From: Caldilinea sp. CFX5
Lineage (GTDB): Bacteria; Chloroflexota; Anaerolineae; Caldilineales; Caldilineaceae
Length of the DNA stretch: 35,189 nucleotides
Direction of reading: 5' to 3'
Assembly (NCBI GenBank): GCA_021405325.1
Contig: QWII01000131.1
Location: 1-35,189, forward strand
Shown here: in pieces, positions 8,013-17,300 of the stretch
Position numbering within the stretch: the stretch's first letter is position 1
Layout of the letters: every line of letters begins with the position of its first letter
Notes under the pieces: generated by a model
What the model was told of the DNA's origin: nothing
The model's input: the letters and a program-made list of their open reading frames with translations, nothing else
The model's database searches: none
Translations under genes and position numbers: made by a program

Positions 8013-8950
8013 AACAGCCAGCTTTTACAAATCTCTTCAATATGGCGGTGATCGGTGCCGCAACAGCCGCCCAACACATTGAGCAGCGGCAATTTCCGGC
8101 GCAATGACCGATATTGCTGCCCTAACTCCACCGGGTTGCCGGCATCCAGTTCCGTGGACTCATCCAGTTCCGCATGGCTCTTGGTAGACGCGTTGGCGCG
8201 CAGGCCACGAATGCGCCGGCTCCAATCCTGATCAGCCGTCAGCTTGTCTTCAAAGTGGGTGGGGTGAGCGCAGTTGATCATGTAATAGAGCGGCCCGCCA
8301 GTGGTGGCTTCATCGATCTGGGCAATGGCCTCGGCCAGGGTATGGCCGGTGGGTAGCCGCCCGTCGGTCTCCACGGTAAGAGCAATGACTACCGGCATGG
8401 CCGCTGCTTGCGCCGCCCGTGTGATGCCAATCGCCTCTTCCGGATAGTTCATGGTGATGGCTGAGATCATGTCGGCGGCGGTGTGACGAAAAGTCTGCAC
8501 TTGGGCTGTATGAAATTGCTCTGCTTCGACAACGGTCATGCGAAAGGCTGGGTTGTAGCCATCGCCCCGCGGGCCGATACAACCGCTGATGACCATCGGC
8601 GTCTGCACCGTTTCATACTGCTCGCGCACTTCCTCCAGCAAGGTAATCGCTTTCCGGTTCAAGTGGGCTAGATCGGCGGCGGCGTAGCCCAGCTTTTGGC
8701 CCCAATCAGCGCTGGCCCGCCAGGTGGCGCTTTCCAGAATAAAGCCAGTGTTATATTTTCGTGCCAGGCCAGCGTAGGTTTCAAAATAGCTGCGCAGCGC
8801 GGCAACCCCTTCGTCATGGTGTAAGAGTGGAAAGGCCGCAAACAACGGCAGATCCAGCCCATTATGAAAGATAAGCGTTGTTTCAATCCCGCCATCGCTC
8901 AGGAAAAGATCGCCGGTAAGCTGTGGCAACTGATTCCGATATTTAGTCAT
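8009..8950 (-). CDS. Homocysteine S-methyltransferase family protein
   Basis: 313 residues covering the whole S-methyl_trans (MmuM/BHMT-like) barrel: LSDGGIETTLIFHNG at the N-terminus, ISGCIGPRGDGY in the middle, and zinc ligands Cys227 (NCAHP) and Cys296-Cys297 (GGCCGTDHRHI). Family members move a methyl group from S-methylmethionine or a similar donor to homocysteine. ATG 8950 is used rather than the upstream ATG 8977 because AGGAGG lies 7 nt or so before it. It is the first gene of a leftward unit with the methyltransferase (4-nt overlap) and probably the membrane-anchored protein. Confidence 0.88.
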   Translation of the reverse strand: MTKYRNQLPQLTGDLFLSDGGIETTLIFHNGLDLPLFAAFPLLHHDEGVAALRSYFETYAGLARKYNTGFILESATWRASADWGQKLGYAAADLAHLNRKAITLLEEVREQYETVQTPMVISGCIGPRGDGYNPAFRMTVVEAEQFHTAQVQTFRHTAADMISAITMNYPEEAIGITRAAQAAAMPVVIALTVETDGRLPTGHTLAEAIAQIDEATTGGPLYYMINCAHPTHFEDKLTADQDWSRRIRGLRANASTKSHAELDESTELDAGNPVELGQQYRSLRRKLPLLNVLGGCCGTDHRHIEEICKSWLL

Positions 8951-8977
8951 GATGCGTCCTCCTGTTTTGTGAAACAC

Positions 8978-9029
8978 GTTGTGATCGGTAGTTGTGATCG
9001 GTAGTTGTGATCGGTAGTTGTGATCGGTA
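8978..9029. repeat. Tandem repeat, 4 x 13 bp
   Basis: Four exact copies of GTTGTGATCGGTA lie directly upstream of the homocysteine methyltransferase-like gene, followed by a short palindrome AAAGACTTCAGTCTTT (9032-9047). There are no spacers, so it is not CRISPR. It may alter spacing of that gene's promoter. Confidence 0.9.
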
Positions 9030-9090
9030 GTAAAGACTTCAGTCTTTCTTCACCTCGGCAAAGACTGATGAACATTAGGTAAATAAACCG

Positions 9091-9219
9091 GTAATCGTAG
9101 GTGCGGTTTGTAACCGCACTTGCTCCCTGGGAACCGTGCGGTTACAAACCGCACCTACCTGGGAACCGTGCGGTTACAAACCGCACCTACGATTACCGAA
9201 ACAAATTCCTAACTCCCAT
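9091..9219. repeat. Dispersed palindrome R2 with 32-bp internal duplication
   Basis: One left arm (9091-9119) is followed by two right arms (9136-9158 and 9168-9196). The 32-nt segment 9127-9158 is repeated exactly at 9159-9190. Without that extra copy, the 97-bp remainder (9091-9158 plus 9191-9219) equals the reverse complement of 35093-35189, base for base. The right flank CGAAACAAATTCCTAACTCC belongs to the repeat. Confidence 0.92.
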
Positions 9220-9244
9220 TAGTCTTTCCTACGGCTGGTGCCTG

Positions 9245-9832
9245 CTACTTCTGCACGTTGACCTGCACCCGCAGGTTGACACCTTCGGTGGCATTCAAGC
9301 CGAGCATGGTCTGGGTGGCTTCACCGCGGGCGGTGCTGTATGCGCCGGTGCCGCCGGTGACGGCACGGGCAATGGCGACGCCGATATCGGCCAGCTCATA
9401 GCCGGTGGTGACCAGGGTCTGCGCACCCGGTTCTTGGCCAAACTGGAAGAATTGGGTGGAGAAGACCCAGACCCCGCCTTTGGCATGGCCGGCGTCATTG
9501 ATCATATAGCCCTGGCAGATCCATTCGCCGATGACCTTTGCGGGGTATTCGGGTGAACCGTCGGCGTTGACGCCATTGCTCTCTTGCAAGGTGCCGGCTT
9601 CATAGAGGTAGCCACGGGTGATAAAGCTGCTGCCGTCGGCGGGCAGCCCATCTTCATAGACCACATCCTTATCAAAGATAAAGCGGGTCATATCTTCGGA
9701 GACATCAAATTCGAGCGTTTTACCTTCTTCCTGCATCTCCGCGGCCGCGGCCGGTACAACGATTGGGGTGCAGGCGCTCAGGACGAGCATCAACAGCGCA
9801 AACAGCGCAAACATGGTACGTTTGGTCTTCAT
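9245..9832 (-). CDS. Lipoprotein with AOC/dirigent-like barrel
   Basis: 195 residues from ATG 9832, which has AAGGGA upstream; the longer ATG 9874 start lacks one and would bury the signal peptide. The lipobox LSAC follows a hydrophobic stretch, so the protein is predicted to be lipid-anchored outside the cell. The mature part has strands typical of the allene oxide cyclase/dirigent barrel: GSSFITRGYLYEAGTL, GEWICQGYMI, and the diagnostic GGTGAYSTARGEATQTML. Such proteins in bacteria have no assigned reaction. It stands alone between a repeat and a divergent operon. Confidence 0.75.
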   Translation of the reverse strand: MKTKRTMFALFALLMLVLSACTPIVVPAAAAEMQEEGKTLEFDVSEDMTRFIFDKDVVYEDGLPADGSSFITRGYLYEAGTLQESNGVNADGSPEYPAKVIGEWICQGYMINDAGHAKGGVWVFSTQFFQFGQEPGAQTLVTTGYELADIGVAIARAVTGGTGAYSTARGEATQTMLGLNATEGVNLRVQVNVQK

Positions 9833-10089
9833 GGCAATTGTCCCTTCTTGACTTTGACTGATGACTTGACTCACTGCTTCCTGTTGCCGGCTAACTTACA
9901 CCGGTTCAACTACCTTCAGTATAGAGAGGGTGTGTTGGTGGAGCGTCTGGGCGTGCGTCCGCTGATGCGTCCTTTGTCAACCAACGCAAACTCATTCGTT
10001 GCGGCACGTTGCAGATTTGTCAAAGTTGCAGTAAAGTTGTAGAAAATTCAGTCAAAGCGACGTGCGCATCGCTACCGGGAAAGGAACGC

Positions 10090-10428
10090 ATGACTTCTCT
10101 ACCAACCTGCTTTCAGATCAATCCACAGGATAATAGTGCCGTCATGCTGGCCGATGGCATAGCCGGCGCCATCGTCCAGGTCATTGGCGCGGCGGCTGAT
10201 ACAACCGTCACCCTGACCCAGCCGATTGCTTACGGCCACAAGGTCGCGCTCTGTGATATTGCCGCCGGCGCCGCCGTCTTCAAATATGGCATTCGCATCG
10301 GCCATGCGACCCAACCGATCCACACCGGTGATTGGGTGCATCTTCATAACTGCGCCAGTGACTATGATGAGCGGTCGGGCAGCCTGGAAATCGATAGTGG
10401 CAAGCCGACGGATACGGTTTATGCGTGA
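10090..10428 (+). CDS. UxaA-family dehydratase, small (SAF-domain) subunit
   Basis: 112 residues from ATG 10090 (GGAAAGGA upstream). LADGIAGAIVQVIGAA, then QPIAYGHKVALCDIAAGAAVFKYG and IGHATQPIHTGDWVHLHN match the N-terminal SAF domain of altronate hydrolase and the small subunit of split relatives such as SuyA. It works with the large subunit encoded next. The stop codon lies in the first unit of a 14-bp tandem repeat that separates the two genes. The substrate (altronate, galactarate, sulfolactate or another 2-hydroxy acid) cannot be read from the sequence. Confidence 0.85.
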   Translation: MTSLPTCFQINPQDNSAVMLADGIAGAIVQVIGAAADTTVTLTQPIAYGHKVALCDIAAGAAVFKYGIRIGHATQPIHTGDWVHLHNCASDYDERSGSLEIDSGKPTDTVYA

Positions 10429-10506
10429 TGCGTGCTACGTGATGCGTGCTACGTGATGCGTGCTACGTGATGCGTGCTACGTGATGGGTGTTGCGTGATG
10501 CGTGAG
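10425..10506. repeat. Tandem repeat, 14-bp unit GTGATGCGTGCTAC
   Basis: Four exact units (10425-10480), one diverged unit and a partial sixth fill the gap between the two UxaA-like subunit genes. The array begins on the stop codon of the first gene, so a repeat has expanded exactly inside an operon junction. No spacers, hence not CRISPR. Confidence 0.9.
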
Positions 10507-10526
10507 AAGGGATAGCGAGGGGAAAG

Positions 10527-11741
10527 ATGAACGATTTACAGCAGGTTCAGTGGCGGGGCTATTTGCGACCGGATGGACGCAAGGGGGTGCGCAATCTGGT
10601 GTTGGTTATTTACACGGTCGAATGTGCGCAACATGTGGCCCACGCGATTGCCCGTGACGAAGCGGACACCCATGTGATCGGCTTTCCCGGCTGTTATGAC
10701 AATCAATATGCGGTGCGGTTGCTGCTCTCGCTGGCGCGCCACCCGAATGTGGGCGCCGTCTTAGCTGTCGGGTTGGGGTGTGAATATACGCAACCCGCCA
10801 AGATCGCCGCTGTGGTGCGTCAATCGGGCCGACCGGCGGAATCCTTTTATATTCAAGAGAGCGGCGGCACAGTGAAGAGTACGGCCAAGGGCAAGGAGAT
10901 TGTGGCCCGCCTCCGCCGTCAGATCGCCGCCGAAACGCCCGTTGTCCCCATGACGCTGGCCGATTTAACTGTCGGTTGCGAATGTGGCGGTTCGGACGCC
11001 ACCTCCGGTCTGGCCGGCAACCCGGTGGTGGGTGCGTTTTATGATCTGCTGGTCGATGCCGGCGGCACGGCCATTTTTGAAGAGACAGTTGAGATGTTGG
11101 GTCTCAAACCGATCATGCTGGCCCGCGCCGCCCATGAGGAAGCGCGCCAGGCATTGGCCGCCGCTTATGACAAAGCCGAATGGTATTGCAAAACGGTGCG
11201 TCAATACTCAGTGGCGCCGGGAAACTTTGCCGGCGGCTTGACAACCATTGAGGACAAGAGCATGGGCGCTTTTATTAAAGGGGGCAGCCGTCCCATCCAG
11301 GGCGTCATTCGCGTCACCGAGCGTCCACCCCAGCCCGGCCTCTGGATCATGGACAGCGTCCCTGATCCCTATTTTATGCAATTCGGCTATACGAATCCAA
11401 ACGACACCGAAGGCATCATGGACTTGATCTCCGGCGGGGCGCAGATCATTCTCTTTGTCACCGGGCGCGGCAGCGTGATCGGCGCGCCGATTGCGCCCCT
11501 CATCAAAATTACCGGTAACAGCCGCACTTATCACCGTATGAGCGACGACATGGACTTTGATGCCGGGCGCATTCTCACCGGTGAGTTGACGCTGGCCCAG
11601 GCTGGTCAAGCCCTGTTAGAAATGGTCGTCCAAATTGCCGGTGGCGCGATGAGCAAATCCGAAGCGCTTGGCCATCGCGAATATTTTGTGATGTACAAAC
11701 ACCAGGACACCCCCTCTTTGAGTGACGGTTGTCGGGCGTAG
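10527..11741 (+). CDS. UxaA-family dehydratase, large subunit
   Basis: 404 residues. The N-terminal part [20 protein letters not shown] and the Cys motifs [16 protein letters not shown] and [17 protein letters not shown] are those of the altronate/galactarate dehydratase C-terminal family, in which conserved Cys and His residues bind an iron centre. The end ([20 protein letters not shown]) is complete. A GAGGGGA site precedes the ATG. With the small subunit it should dehydrate a sugar acid or similar 2-hydroxy acid in the cytosol. The next gene starts 8 nt after its stop. Confidence 0.88.
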   Translation: MNDLQQVQWRGYLRPDGRKGVRNLVLVIYTVECAQHVAHAIARDEADTHVIGFPGCYDNQYAVRLLLSLARHPNVGAVLAVGLGCEYTQPAKIAAVVRQSGRPAESFYIQESGGTVKSTAKGKEIVARLRRQIAAETPVVPMTLADLTVGCECGGSDATSGLAGNPVVGAFYDLLVDAGGTAIFEETVEMLGLKPIMLARAAHEEARQALAAAYDKAEWYCKTVRQYSVAPGNFAGGLTTIEDKSMGAFIKGGSRPIQGVIRVTERPPQPGLWIMDSVPDPYFMQFGYTNPNDTEGIMDLISGGAQIILFVTGRGSVIGAPIAPLIKITGNSRTYHRMSDDMDFDAGRILTGELTLAQAGQALLEMVVQIAGGAMSKSEALGHREYFVMYKHQDTPSLSDGCRA

Positions 11742-11749
11742 GAGAAACC

Positions 11750-12145
11750 ATGCGCTATTTGGTTAAAGCACGGGTAAAACCAGAACAGGTGGAAAAGTTA
11801 CGGCAGGCCATTGCCCGCCGAACATTGGGTCGCGGCTCGGTGGCCGGTAGCGAATATTTGCGTAACATGGCTGAAGCACGGGCGCTAGAGGATGGCACGG
11901 TGCGCTGGGTCGAGGTCTGCTATTGCTATACCCCACTAGAAGAGGAACAGCCCTACTGGGAAGAGTATTTTGACTTGCTCAGTATCAAAAACGCCCATGA
12001 CCGGGCGCGCTGCAAGGATCTCAACGGCACGGAACCGTGGGCCTGTTCGGCTTGTGATTGTACGGCGCGCCTGGAACAGACCCTGACGACATGGGGCGAA
12101 CCCTTCTTGCAAAAACTGGCACGCGAGAGGAGCGAAAACCCTTGA
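11750..12145 (+). CDS. Cys-rich small protein of unknown function
   Basis: 131 residues from ATG 11750, whose TAGGAGA Shine-Dalgarno overlaps the previous stop. The N-terminus (MRYLVKARVKPEQVEKLRQAI) looks like a ferredoxin-fold or dimeric alpha-beta barrel strand-helix. Cysteines cluster in EVCYCYTP, ARCKDLNG and WACSACDCTARLE, suggesting metal binding. I do not recognise a named family. Its stop overlaps the TTG start of the AAC(3)-like gene, so both are made together with the UxaA-like enzyme. Confidence 0.7.
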   Translation: MRYLVKARVKPEQVEKLRQAIARRTLGRGSVAGSEYLRNMAEARALEDGTVRWVEVCYCYTPLEEEQPYWEEYFDLLSIKNAHDRARCKDLNGTEPWACSACDCTARLEQTLTTWGEPFLQKLARERSENP

Positions 12146-12945
12146 CCGACGCCGAACTACCCCTCCCCCCAACCGTTTCCTCCTTGCTGGCTGATCTGCG
12201 CACCCTGGGTGTCGAACCCGGCATGACCCTGCTCGTCCACTCTTCGTTGAGCGCCATTGCCGATTGGGTGGTGGGCGGCGCGGCAACCGTGATTCTGGCG
12301 TTGGAAGCCGCCATCAGCCCCGAAGGCACACTGGTCATGCCGACCCAAAGCGGCGAACTCTCTGATCCCGCCAATTGGCAACATCCGCCGGTGCCCCACC
12401 ATTGGTGGGATCTGATCCGCCAGGAGATGCCCCCCTTCCGCCCCGACCTGACCGAGACGCGCCAGATGGGGCGCATTCCCGAAACCTTCCGCAAACAGGA
12501 CGGCGTGTTACGCAGCAACCATCCGCAGACTTCCTTTGCGGCTTGGGGCAAACATGCGCAATTCGTCACCGCTGATCATACCCTGGATAACGAGTTGGGG
12601 GAAAGCTCACCACTGGCGCGCCTTTACGATCTAGGCGGCTACGTCCTTTTGCTGGGCGTCGGCCATGAGCGCAACACATCGCTCCATCTGGCCGAATATC
12701 GCGCCACCTATGCGCGCAAACGCACCATCGCTTCGGCAGCGCCGATCTTGGTGGATGGGCAACGCCAGTGGGTCACCTTTCAGGGAATCGACCTCGACGA
12801 TGAAGATTTCCCCCGAATCGGCGCCGCTTTTGCCGAAGCAACCGGCTTGGTGTGCCAGGGCAAGATTGGTCAAGCCACAGCACTGCTTATGCCCCAGCGC
12901 CCCCTGGTTGACTTTGCCGTGCGGTGGATAGAAACACATCGGTAA
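12142..12945 (+). CDS. AAC(3)-family N-acetyltransferase
   Basis: 267 residues of the Antibiotic_NAT fold: GMTLLVHSSLSAI, GTLVMPTQSGELSDP, RSNHPQTSFAAWGKHA and LLLGVGHERNTSLHLAEYRA are the usual blocks. I start it at TTG 12142, which forms a TTGA overlap with the preceding stop and has AGAGGAG upstream; the nearest in-frame ATG (12058) would bury 84 nt in the previous gene. Many chromosomal members act on substrates other than aminoglycosides, and the co-operonic sugar-acid dehydratase suggests a metabolic amine here. Resistance should not be assumed. Confidence 0.85.
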   Translation: MTDAELPLPPTVSSLLADLRTLGVEPGMTLLVHSSLSAIADWVVGGAATVILALEAAISPEGTLVMPTQSGELSDPANWQHPPVPHHWWDLIRQEMPPFRPDLTETRQMGRIPETFRKQDGVLRSNHPQTSFAAWGKHAQFVTADHTLDNELGESSPLARLYDLGGYVLLLGVGHERNTSLHLAEYRATYARKRTIASAAPILVDGQRQWVTFQGIDLDDEDFPRIGAAFAEATGLVCQGKIGQATALLMPQRPLVDFAVRWIETHR

Positions 12946-12951
12946 CTTTGT

Positions 12952-13000
12952 GTTGGTTCGTTCGTTGGTTTCGACAAGCTCAACCAACGAACGAACCAAC
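12952..13000. repeat. Palindrome GTTGGTTCGTTCGTTGGTT
   Basis: Exact 19-nt arms (12952-12970 and 12982-13000) with an 11-nt loop containing TCGACAAGCTC follow the AAC(3)-like gene. It could slow or stop transcription, but no T-run follows. From 13001 to 13213 I see no gene and no clear promoter. Confidence 0.85.
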
Positions 13001-13213
13001 CAACTTTGTCCATAAGATTACCGCAACCAACCAACAATTCTGGTTAGCTGAAACACCAAGCTGTGCTTGTCACCCCATTGACAACCAGCCCCGCAAATGG
13101 CATAATCAACATGAAACCGCACACCCGCGGTCAACATGCTACGTCATCGACCAACCTGTGTCGATCGCTTTCCTGGCTCTTGCTTGCATATAATAAATAA
13201 GCGACTCCCATTT

Positions 13214-14065
13214 ATGTCACGTTATATTGATCCCAAAACAGATTTTGGCTTCAAACGGCTCTTTGCACAGGAAGACAGCAAAGATATTCTCAAGCAGTTC
13301 TTGTTTGATGTGCTGAAGCTGACACATCCGATTGAAGAACTGACCTACATACCCAATGAGCAATTACCCCAAGGCGCAGATGAACGCATCGGCGTCTATG
13401 ATGTCTATTGCAAGGATGTCATCGGTCAGCGTTTCATTGTCGAAATGCAGCGCGCCAATCAAACTTTTATTCGCGATCGCGTCCTCTACTACAGCACCTT
13501 TCCCATCATCCACCAGGCGAAGAAGGGGACAAGTTGGCAATTTGAACTGATGCCGATCTACTATATCGCCATTGTCAACTTTGCCATCGACAATGAAACC
13601 GCTTATCTGCGCCGGGTACAGTTGATGGACACCAACGATAAGAAGGTTTTCTACGATAAGCTAACCTATGTCTATATCGAACTACCCAAGTTTGGCAAGA
13701 CGCTTCACGAAGTGAGTAGCGAAGCGGATAAATGGATCTATCTGCTGCAAAACATGCCGGAACTACAAGACATTCCGGCAGAACTAGCCAACGAACCTTT
13801 TAATCACGCCTTTGAAATGGCCGAACAGGCAGGGCTTTCGCCACGCGAACGCCTACTCTATGAAGCCAGCCTCAAAAGTGCGCGTGATGCCTATGCCGAA
13901 ATCATGACGGCACGCGAAGAAGGTCGCGAAGAGGGGATGGAAGAAGGCATTGAAGCCAGTCGTCGCGCCATTGCCCGCTCGATGATAGCTCGCGGTCTAG
14001 AGATAAAACTTATTGCCGAACTTACCCAAGTAGACGAAGCCGAGTTGCGTAGCTTGCTACTCTAA
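13214..14065 (+). CDS. Rpn family PD-(D/E)XK nuclease / recombination-promoting protein
   Basis: 283 residues. MSRYIDPKTDFGFKRLFAQE is the classic start of Rpn/PDDEXK_2 proteins. The nuclease core reads ERIGVYDVYCKDVIGQRFIVEMQR (Asp, then ExQ), followed by RDRVLYYSTFPI. The C-terminus is a charged coiled region (AREEGREEGMEEGIEASRRA) and a short helical tail. Members cut DNA and may aid gene exchange or act on phage; some are remnants of mobile elements. Intact here, unlike the broken relative at 30764-31456. ATG 13214 is chosen by homology; a Shine-Dalgarno is not evident. Confidence 0.85.
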   Translation: MSRYIDPKTDFGFKRLFAQEDSKDILKQFLFDVLKLTHPIEELTYIPNEQLPQGADERIGVYDVYCKDVIGQRFIVEMQRANQTFIRDRVLYYSTFPIIHQAKKGTSWQFELMPIYYIAIVNFAIDNETAYLRRVQLMDTNDKKVFYDKLTYVYIELPKFGKTLHEVSSEADKWIYLLQNMPELQDIPAELANEPFNHAFEMAEQAGLSPRERLLYEASLKSARDAYAEIMTAREEGREEGMEEGIEASRRAIARSMIARGLEIKLIAELTQVDEAELRSLLL

Positions 14066-14118
14066 AAAACTGTTGAAGTAGATCTGTGGGGTTGACAAAC
14101 TCAGCGATATGGAGCGGA

Positions 14119-14268
14119 ACACTACAACGGATGAAGGCGGGAACGGATGCTTTTGTCATCGAAAACGATGCAAATGTAATATTCTATTTTTCTGAATGAA
14201 AGCTGTTGTTTTTATCAGTTTCGTTCCACGGCCAGTTAATCCGTTCCCGTCTTCATCCGCTGTAGTGT
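14119..14268. repeat. Imperfect 30-bp terminal inverted repeat, MITE-like
   Basis: The arms 14119-14148 and 14239-14268 are inverted copies with two mismatches (ACACTACAACGGATGAAGGC at the outer end). The 90-bp centre is AT-rich and contains a small hairpin (TTTTGTCATCG/CGAAAACGATG). The size and structure suit a miniature inverted-repeat element between the Rpn gene and the subtilase; no flanking target duplication could be fixed by eye. Confidence 0.75.
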
Positions 14269-14319
14269 CTCACGCAGCACGTTATCACGCTTCACGTAGT
14301 CATTCAAGGAGAAACACTC

Positions 14320-17300
14320 ATGCGATGGTCAGGGATACTCTTAAAGGTCGCCCTCTTGCTCGTGCTGGTGGCCCAAGCGCTCCTGCTGCCACAGAGCAGT
14401 GTGACCTTTGCCCAGGACGATGAACAAAAACCGGCCTATGTCCCTGGCCAGTTGATCATCGGCTTTCGCCCCAATGTCAGCAAAGAGCAGATTGCTGACT
14501 TCTACGCCACCTACGGTCTGGCCGAGAAGGAAGATTTGGCCATCAACGCCGCGGTGACGGAAGAGCGCCAACGGCTCGCCACAGTGCAGGTGGATGTCAC
14601 CGATTCGTTGATGCAACTGCTCAGAAGCGACCCGCGCGTGCGCTATGTCGAGCCGAACTATCTGGTTCACATTGCGCGCACCCCCGATGACCCCCACTTT
14701 GACAAGCTCTGGGGCTTGCGCAATACCGGCCAGACCGGCGGCACCAACGGCGCCGATGTGGACGCCACTGCCGCCTGGGACATTTCCACCGGCTCCAAGG
14801 ATGTGATCATCGCCATTATCGACACCGGTATCGACTACAACCATGAAGATCTGGCCGCCAACATGTGGGTCAACACCAAGGAGTGTCCCGAAGGCTTTGG
14901 CAAGTGCAAAGCCAACGGCCAGGACGAAGACGCCAACGGCTATGTCGATGACTTCTACGGCGCCAACACCATCAACGACACCGGCGAGATCATGGACGAC
15001 TATGGCCACGGCACCCACGTTGCCGGCACCATTGGCGGCGTGGGCAATAACGGGACAGGCGTCGTTGGCGTCAATTGGAATATCCGCATGTTGGGCTGTA
15101 AGTTCCTCAGCGCCAGCGGCAGCGGCACCACCGCCAACGCCATCAAATGCTTCAACTATGTGACCGAACTCAAAGAAAAACAGGGCTACAACATCGTCCT
15201 CACCAATAACAGTTGGGGGGGCGGTTCCGCCTCGGATGCCCTGTTGGAAGCGATGGGTGGCGCCAATGCTCCGCTTCACGTCTGTGCCGCCGGCAACAGC
15301 AACACCAACCGCATTCACTACCCGGCCGGCTACCCACTAGATAACATCATTTCGGTGGCCGCTACTGACCATGAGGATCTCTACGCCAGCTTCTCCAACT
15401 GGGGTACGGATTGGGTCGATTTTGCCGCCCCTGGTGTGGACACCTTCTCAACGGTGCCGACCGGCTCTTGCGCCATGTGCGATTCGAGCGGCTATCGCAG
15501 CGCCAGCGGCACCTCAATGGCAACACCCCACGCCGCCGGCGCCGCCGCCCTCCTCTGGGCCAAATACCCGACCCTGACCAACGAACAGGTCAAAGGGCGC
15601 TTGCTCTCCGGCGCCGACCCGTTGACCGACATGACCAAGCCGACGCTGACGAATGCGCGCCTCAACCTGCTCAACGCCATGGAAGAGGATCTGATGCCGC
15701 CGGCGCCCATCACCAATCTGGCGGTGGCCGGCGTCCTCATGACCCAGGTGCAATTCACCTGGACCGCCCCTGGCGATGACGGCTTGCAAGGCTCTGCCAA
15801 CGGCTACGACATCCGCTACTCCACCAGCCCCATCTCCGACGCCACCTGGGATGATGCGACGCCGGTCGATGGCGAACCGATCCCGCAACCCGCCGGCAGC
15901 GCCGAAAGCTTCACCGTGACCGGCCTGCAACCGGCCACCACCTACTACTTTGCCATGAAGGCGGTGGACAACGTCGGCAATGTTTCCGAAATCTCCAACA
16001 TCGTCGTGGTCGCCACCAGCGCCGGCACGATTGTCTTTGAAGATGACATGGAAAATGGCGCCGGCAGTTGGCAGACCGACAGCACGACCTCGCTCTGGCA
16101 TCTGTCCGAATTGCGCGCCCATAGCCCCACCCATGCCTGGTACTATGGCAAAGAAGATACACGCAACTATGACACCGGCGCCGCCAACCGCGGTACGCTG
16201 ACCTCGCCGGCCATCAACCTGGTCGATGCCGACGAAGTGATGCTCACCTTCTATGAATGGAGCCAGTTGCAGACCAACGAAGAGTTCGACCGCACCCGCG
16301 TCCAAGTCTCGACCGACGGCGAAGCGTGGCAAACGGTCTTTGAATCCCACGGCACCGAAGACGCCTGGGTCAAACGCACCGTCAGCCTGACGCCCTTTAT
16401 TGAGCGCAGCGGCGTTGTCCATGTCCGCTTCTGGTTTGATACGGTGAATGACCGCTTCAACAACTTTGAAGGTTGGTATGTCGATGATGTCCAGGTGCAG
16501 GTCGCCAAGCTGGCCCGCCCCGGCGAAGAGCAGCCGATGGCAAACCTGGTCGTGCGCAGTGAAAATATCGGCTTTAACCCGCTCAACCCGGTCGAGGGTG
16601 ATCAGGTCACGATTCATACCGTCGTTCTCAACGATGGCCGCGACGAAGCCAACGATGTCGCCGTCTATGTCGCTGATGTGACCAGCGGTGAACCAGTGCC
16701 GATTGGTCAACCCCAGACCATTCCGACCATTCCCGCCGGCGGCAGCGGCGCCGTTGACGTCACCTATGACGCCACAGGCAAAACTGGCGAGCGCAAGATC
16801 CAGGTGGTGGTTGATCCGAGCAACTTTGTGCCGGAGGTGAGCAACACCGACAACAGCGCCGAAACAACGCTCACCGTCGCCCCGCGACCGGCGGCCAATC
16901 TGGGCATCGAAGCCGCCAACATCGGCTTTGACCCCGCCCCCGCCAGCCCCGGCGACCAGGTAACAGTCTACGCCACCATCCGCAACGACGGTGACGCCGA
17001 CGCCACTGATGTTCAGGTGCAATTTACCGACAGCACCGGCGCCAGCATGATCCCGATTGGCGCCCTCCAGGTCATCGATGTCATCCCGGCCGGCGGCAGT
17101 GCGACGCTGCAAGTCACCTATGACACCGCCGGTCTCAGCGGCGATCGCGACATTAGCGTCACCGTCGATCCCAACAACATCCTGGCCGAACCAAGTGAGA
17201 GCGACAACAGCGCCGAAAAACGGTTGAGCCTGATTCCGCCCTCGGCGCCTAATCTGGTCATGCTCAAGACTAACATTGGTTTTGACCCGCTCAATCCAGC

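Noticed and set aside
8978..10506. Direct repeats that might be CRISPR
   Set aside because: Units are contiguous without spacers and there are no cas genes.
12142..12945. Aminoglycoside resistance gene
   Set aside because: The fold is right, but it sits in a metabolic operon and many family members act on other amines, so resistance is not claimed.
14341..15318. 325-codon leftward open frame opposite the protease catalytic domain
   Set aside because: The sense strand encodes the S8 catalytic motifs; the antisense product has no motif.
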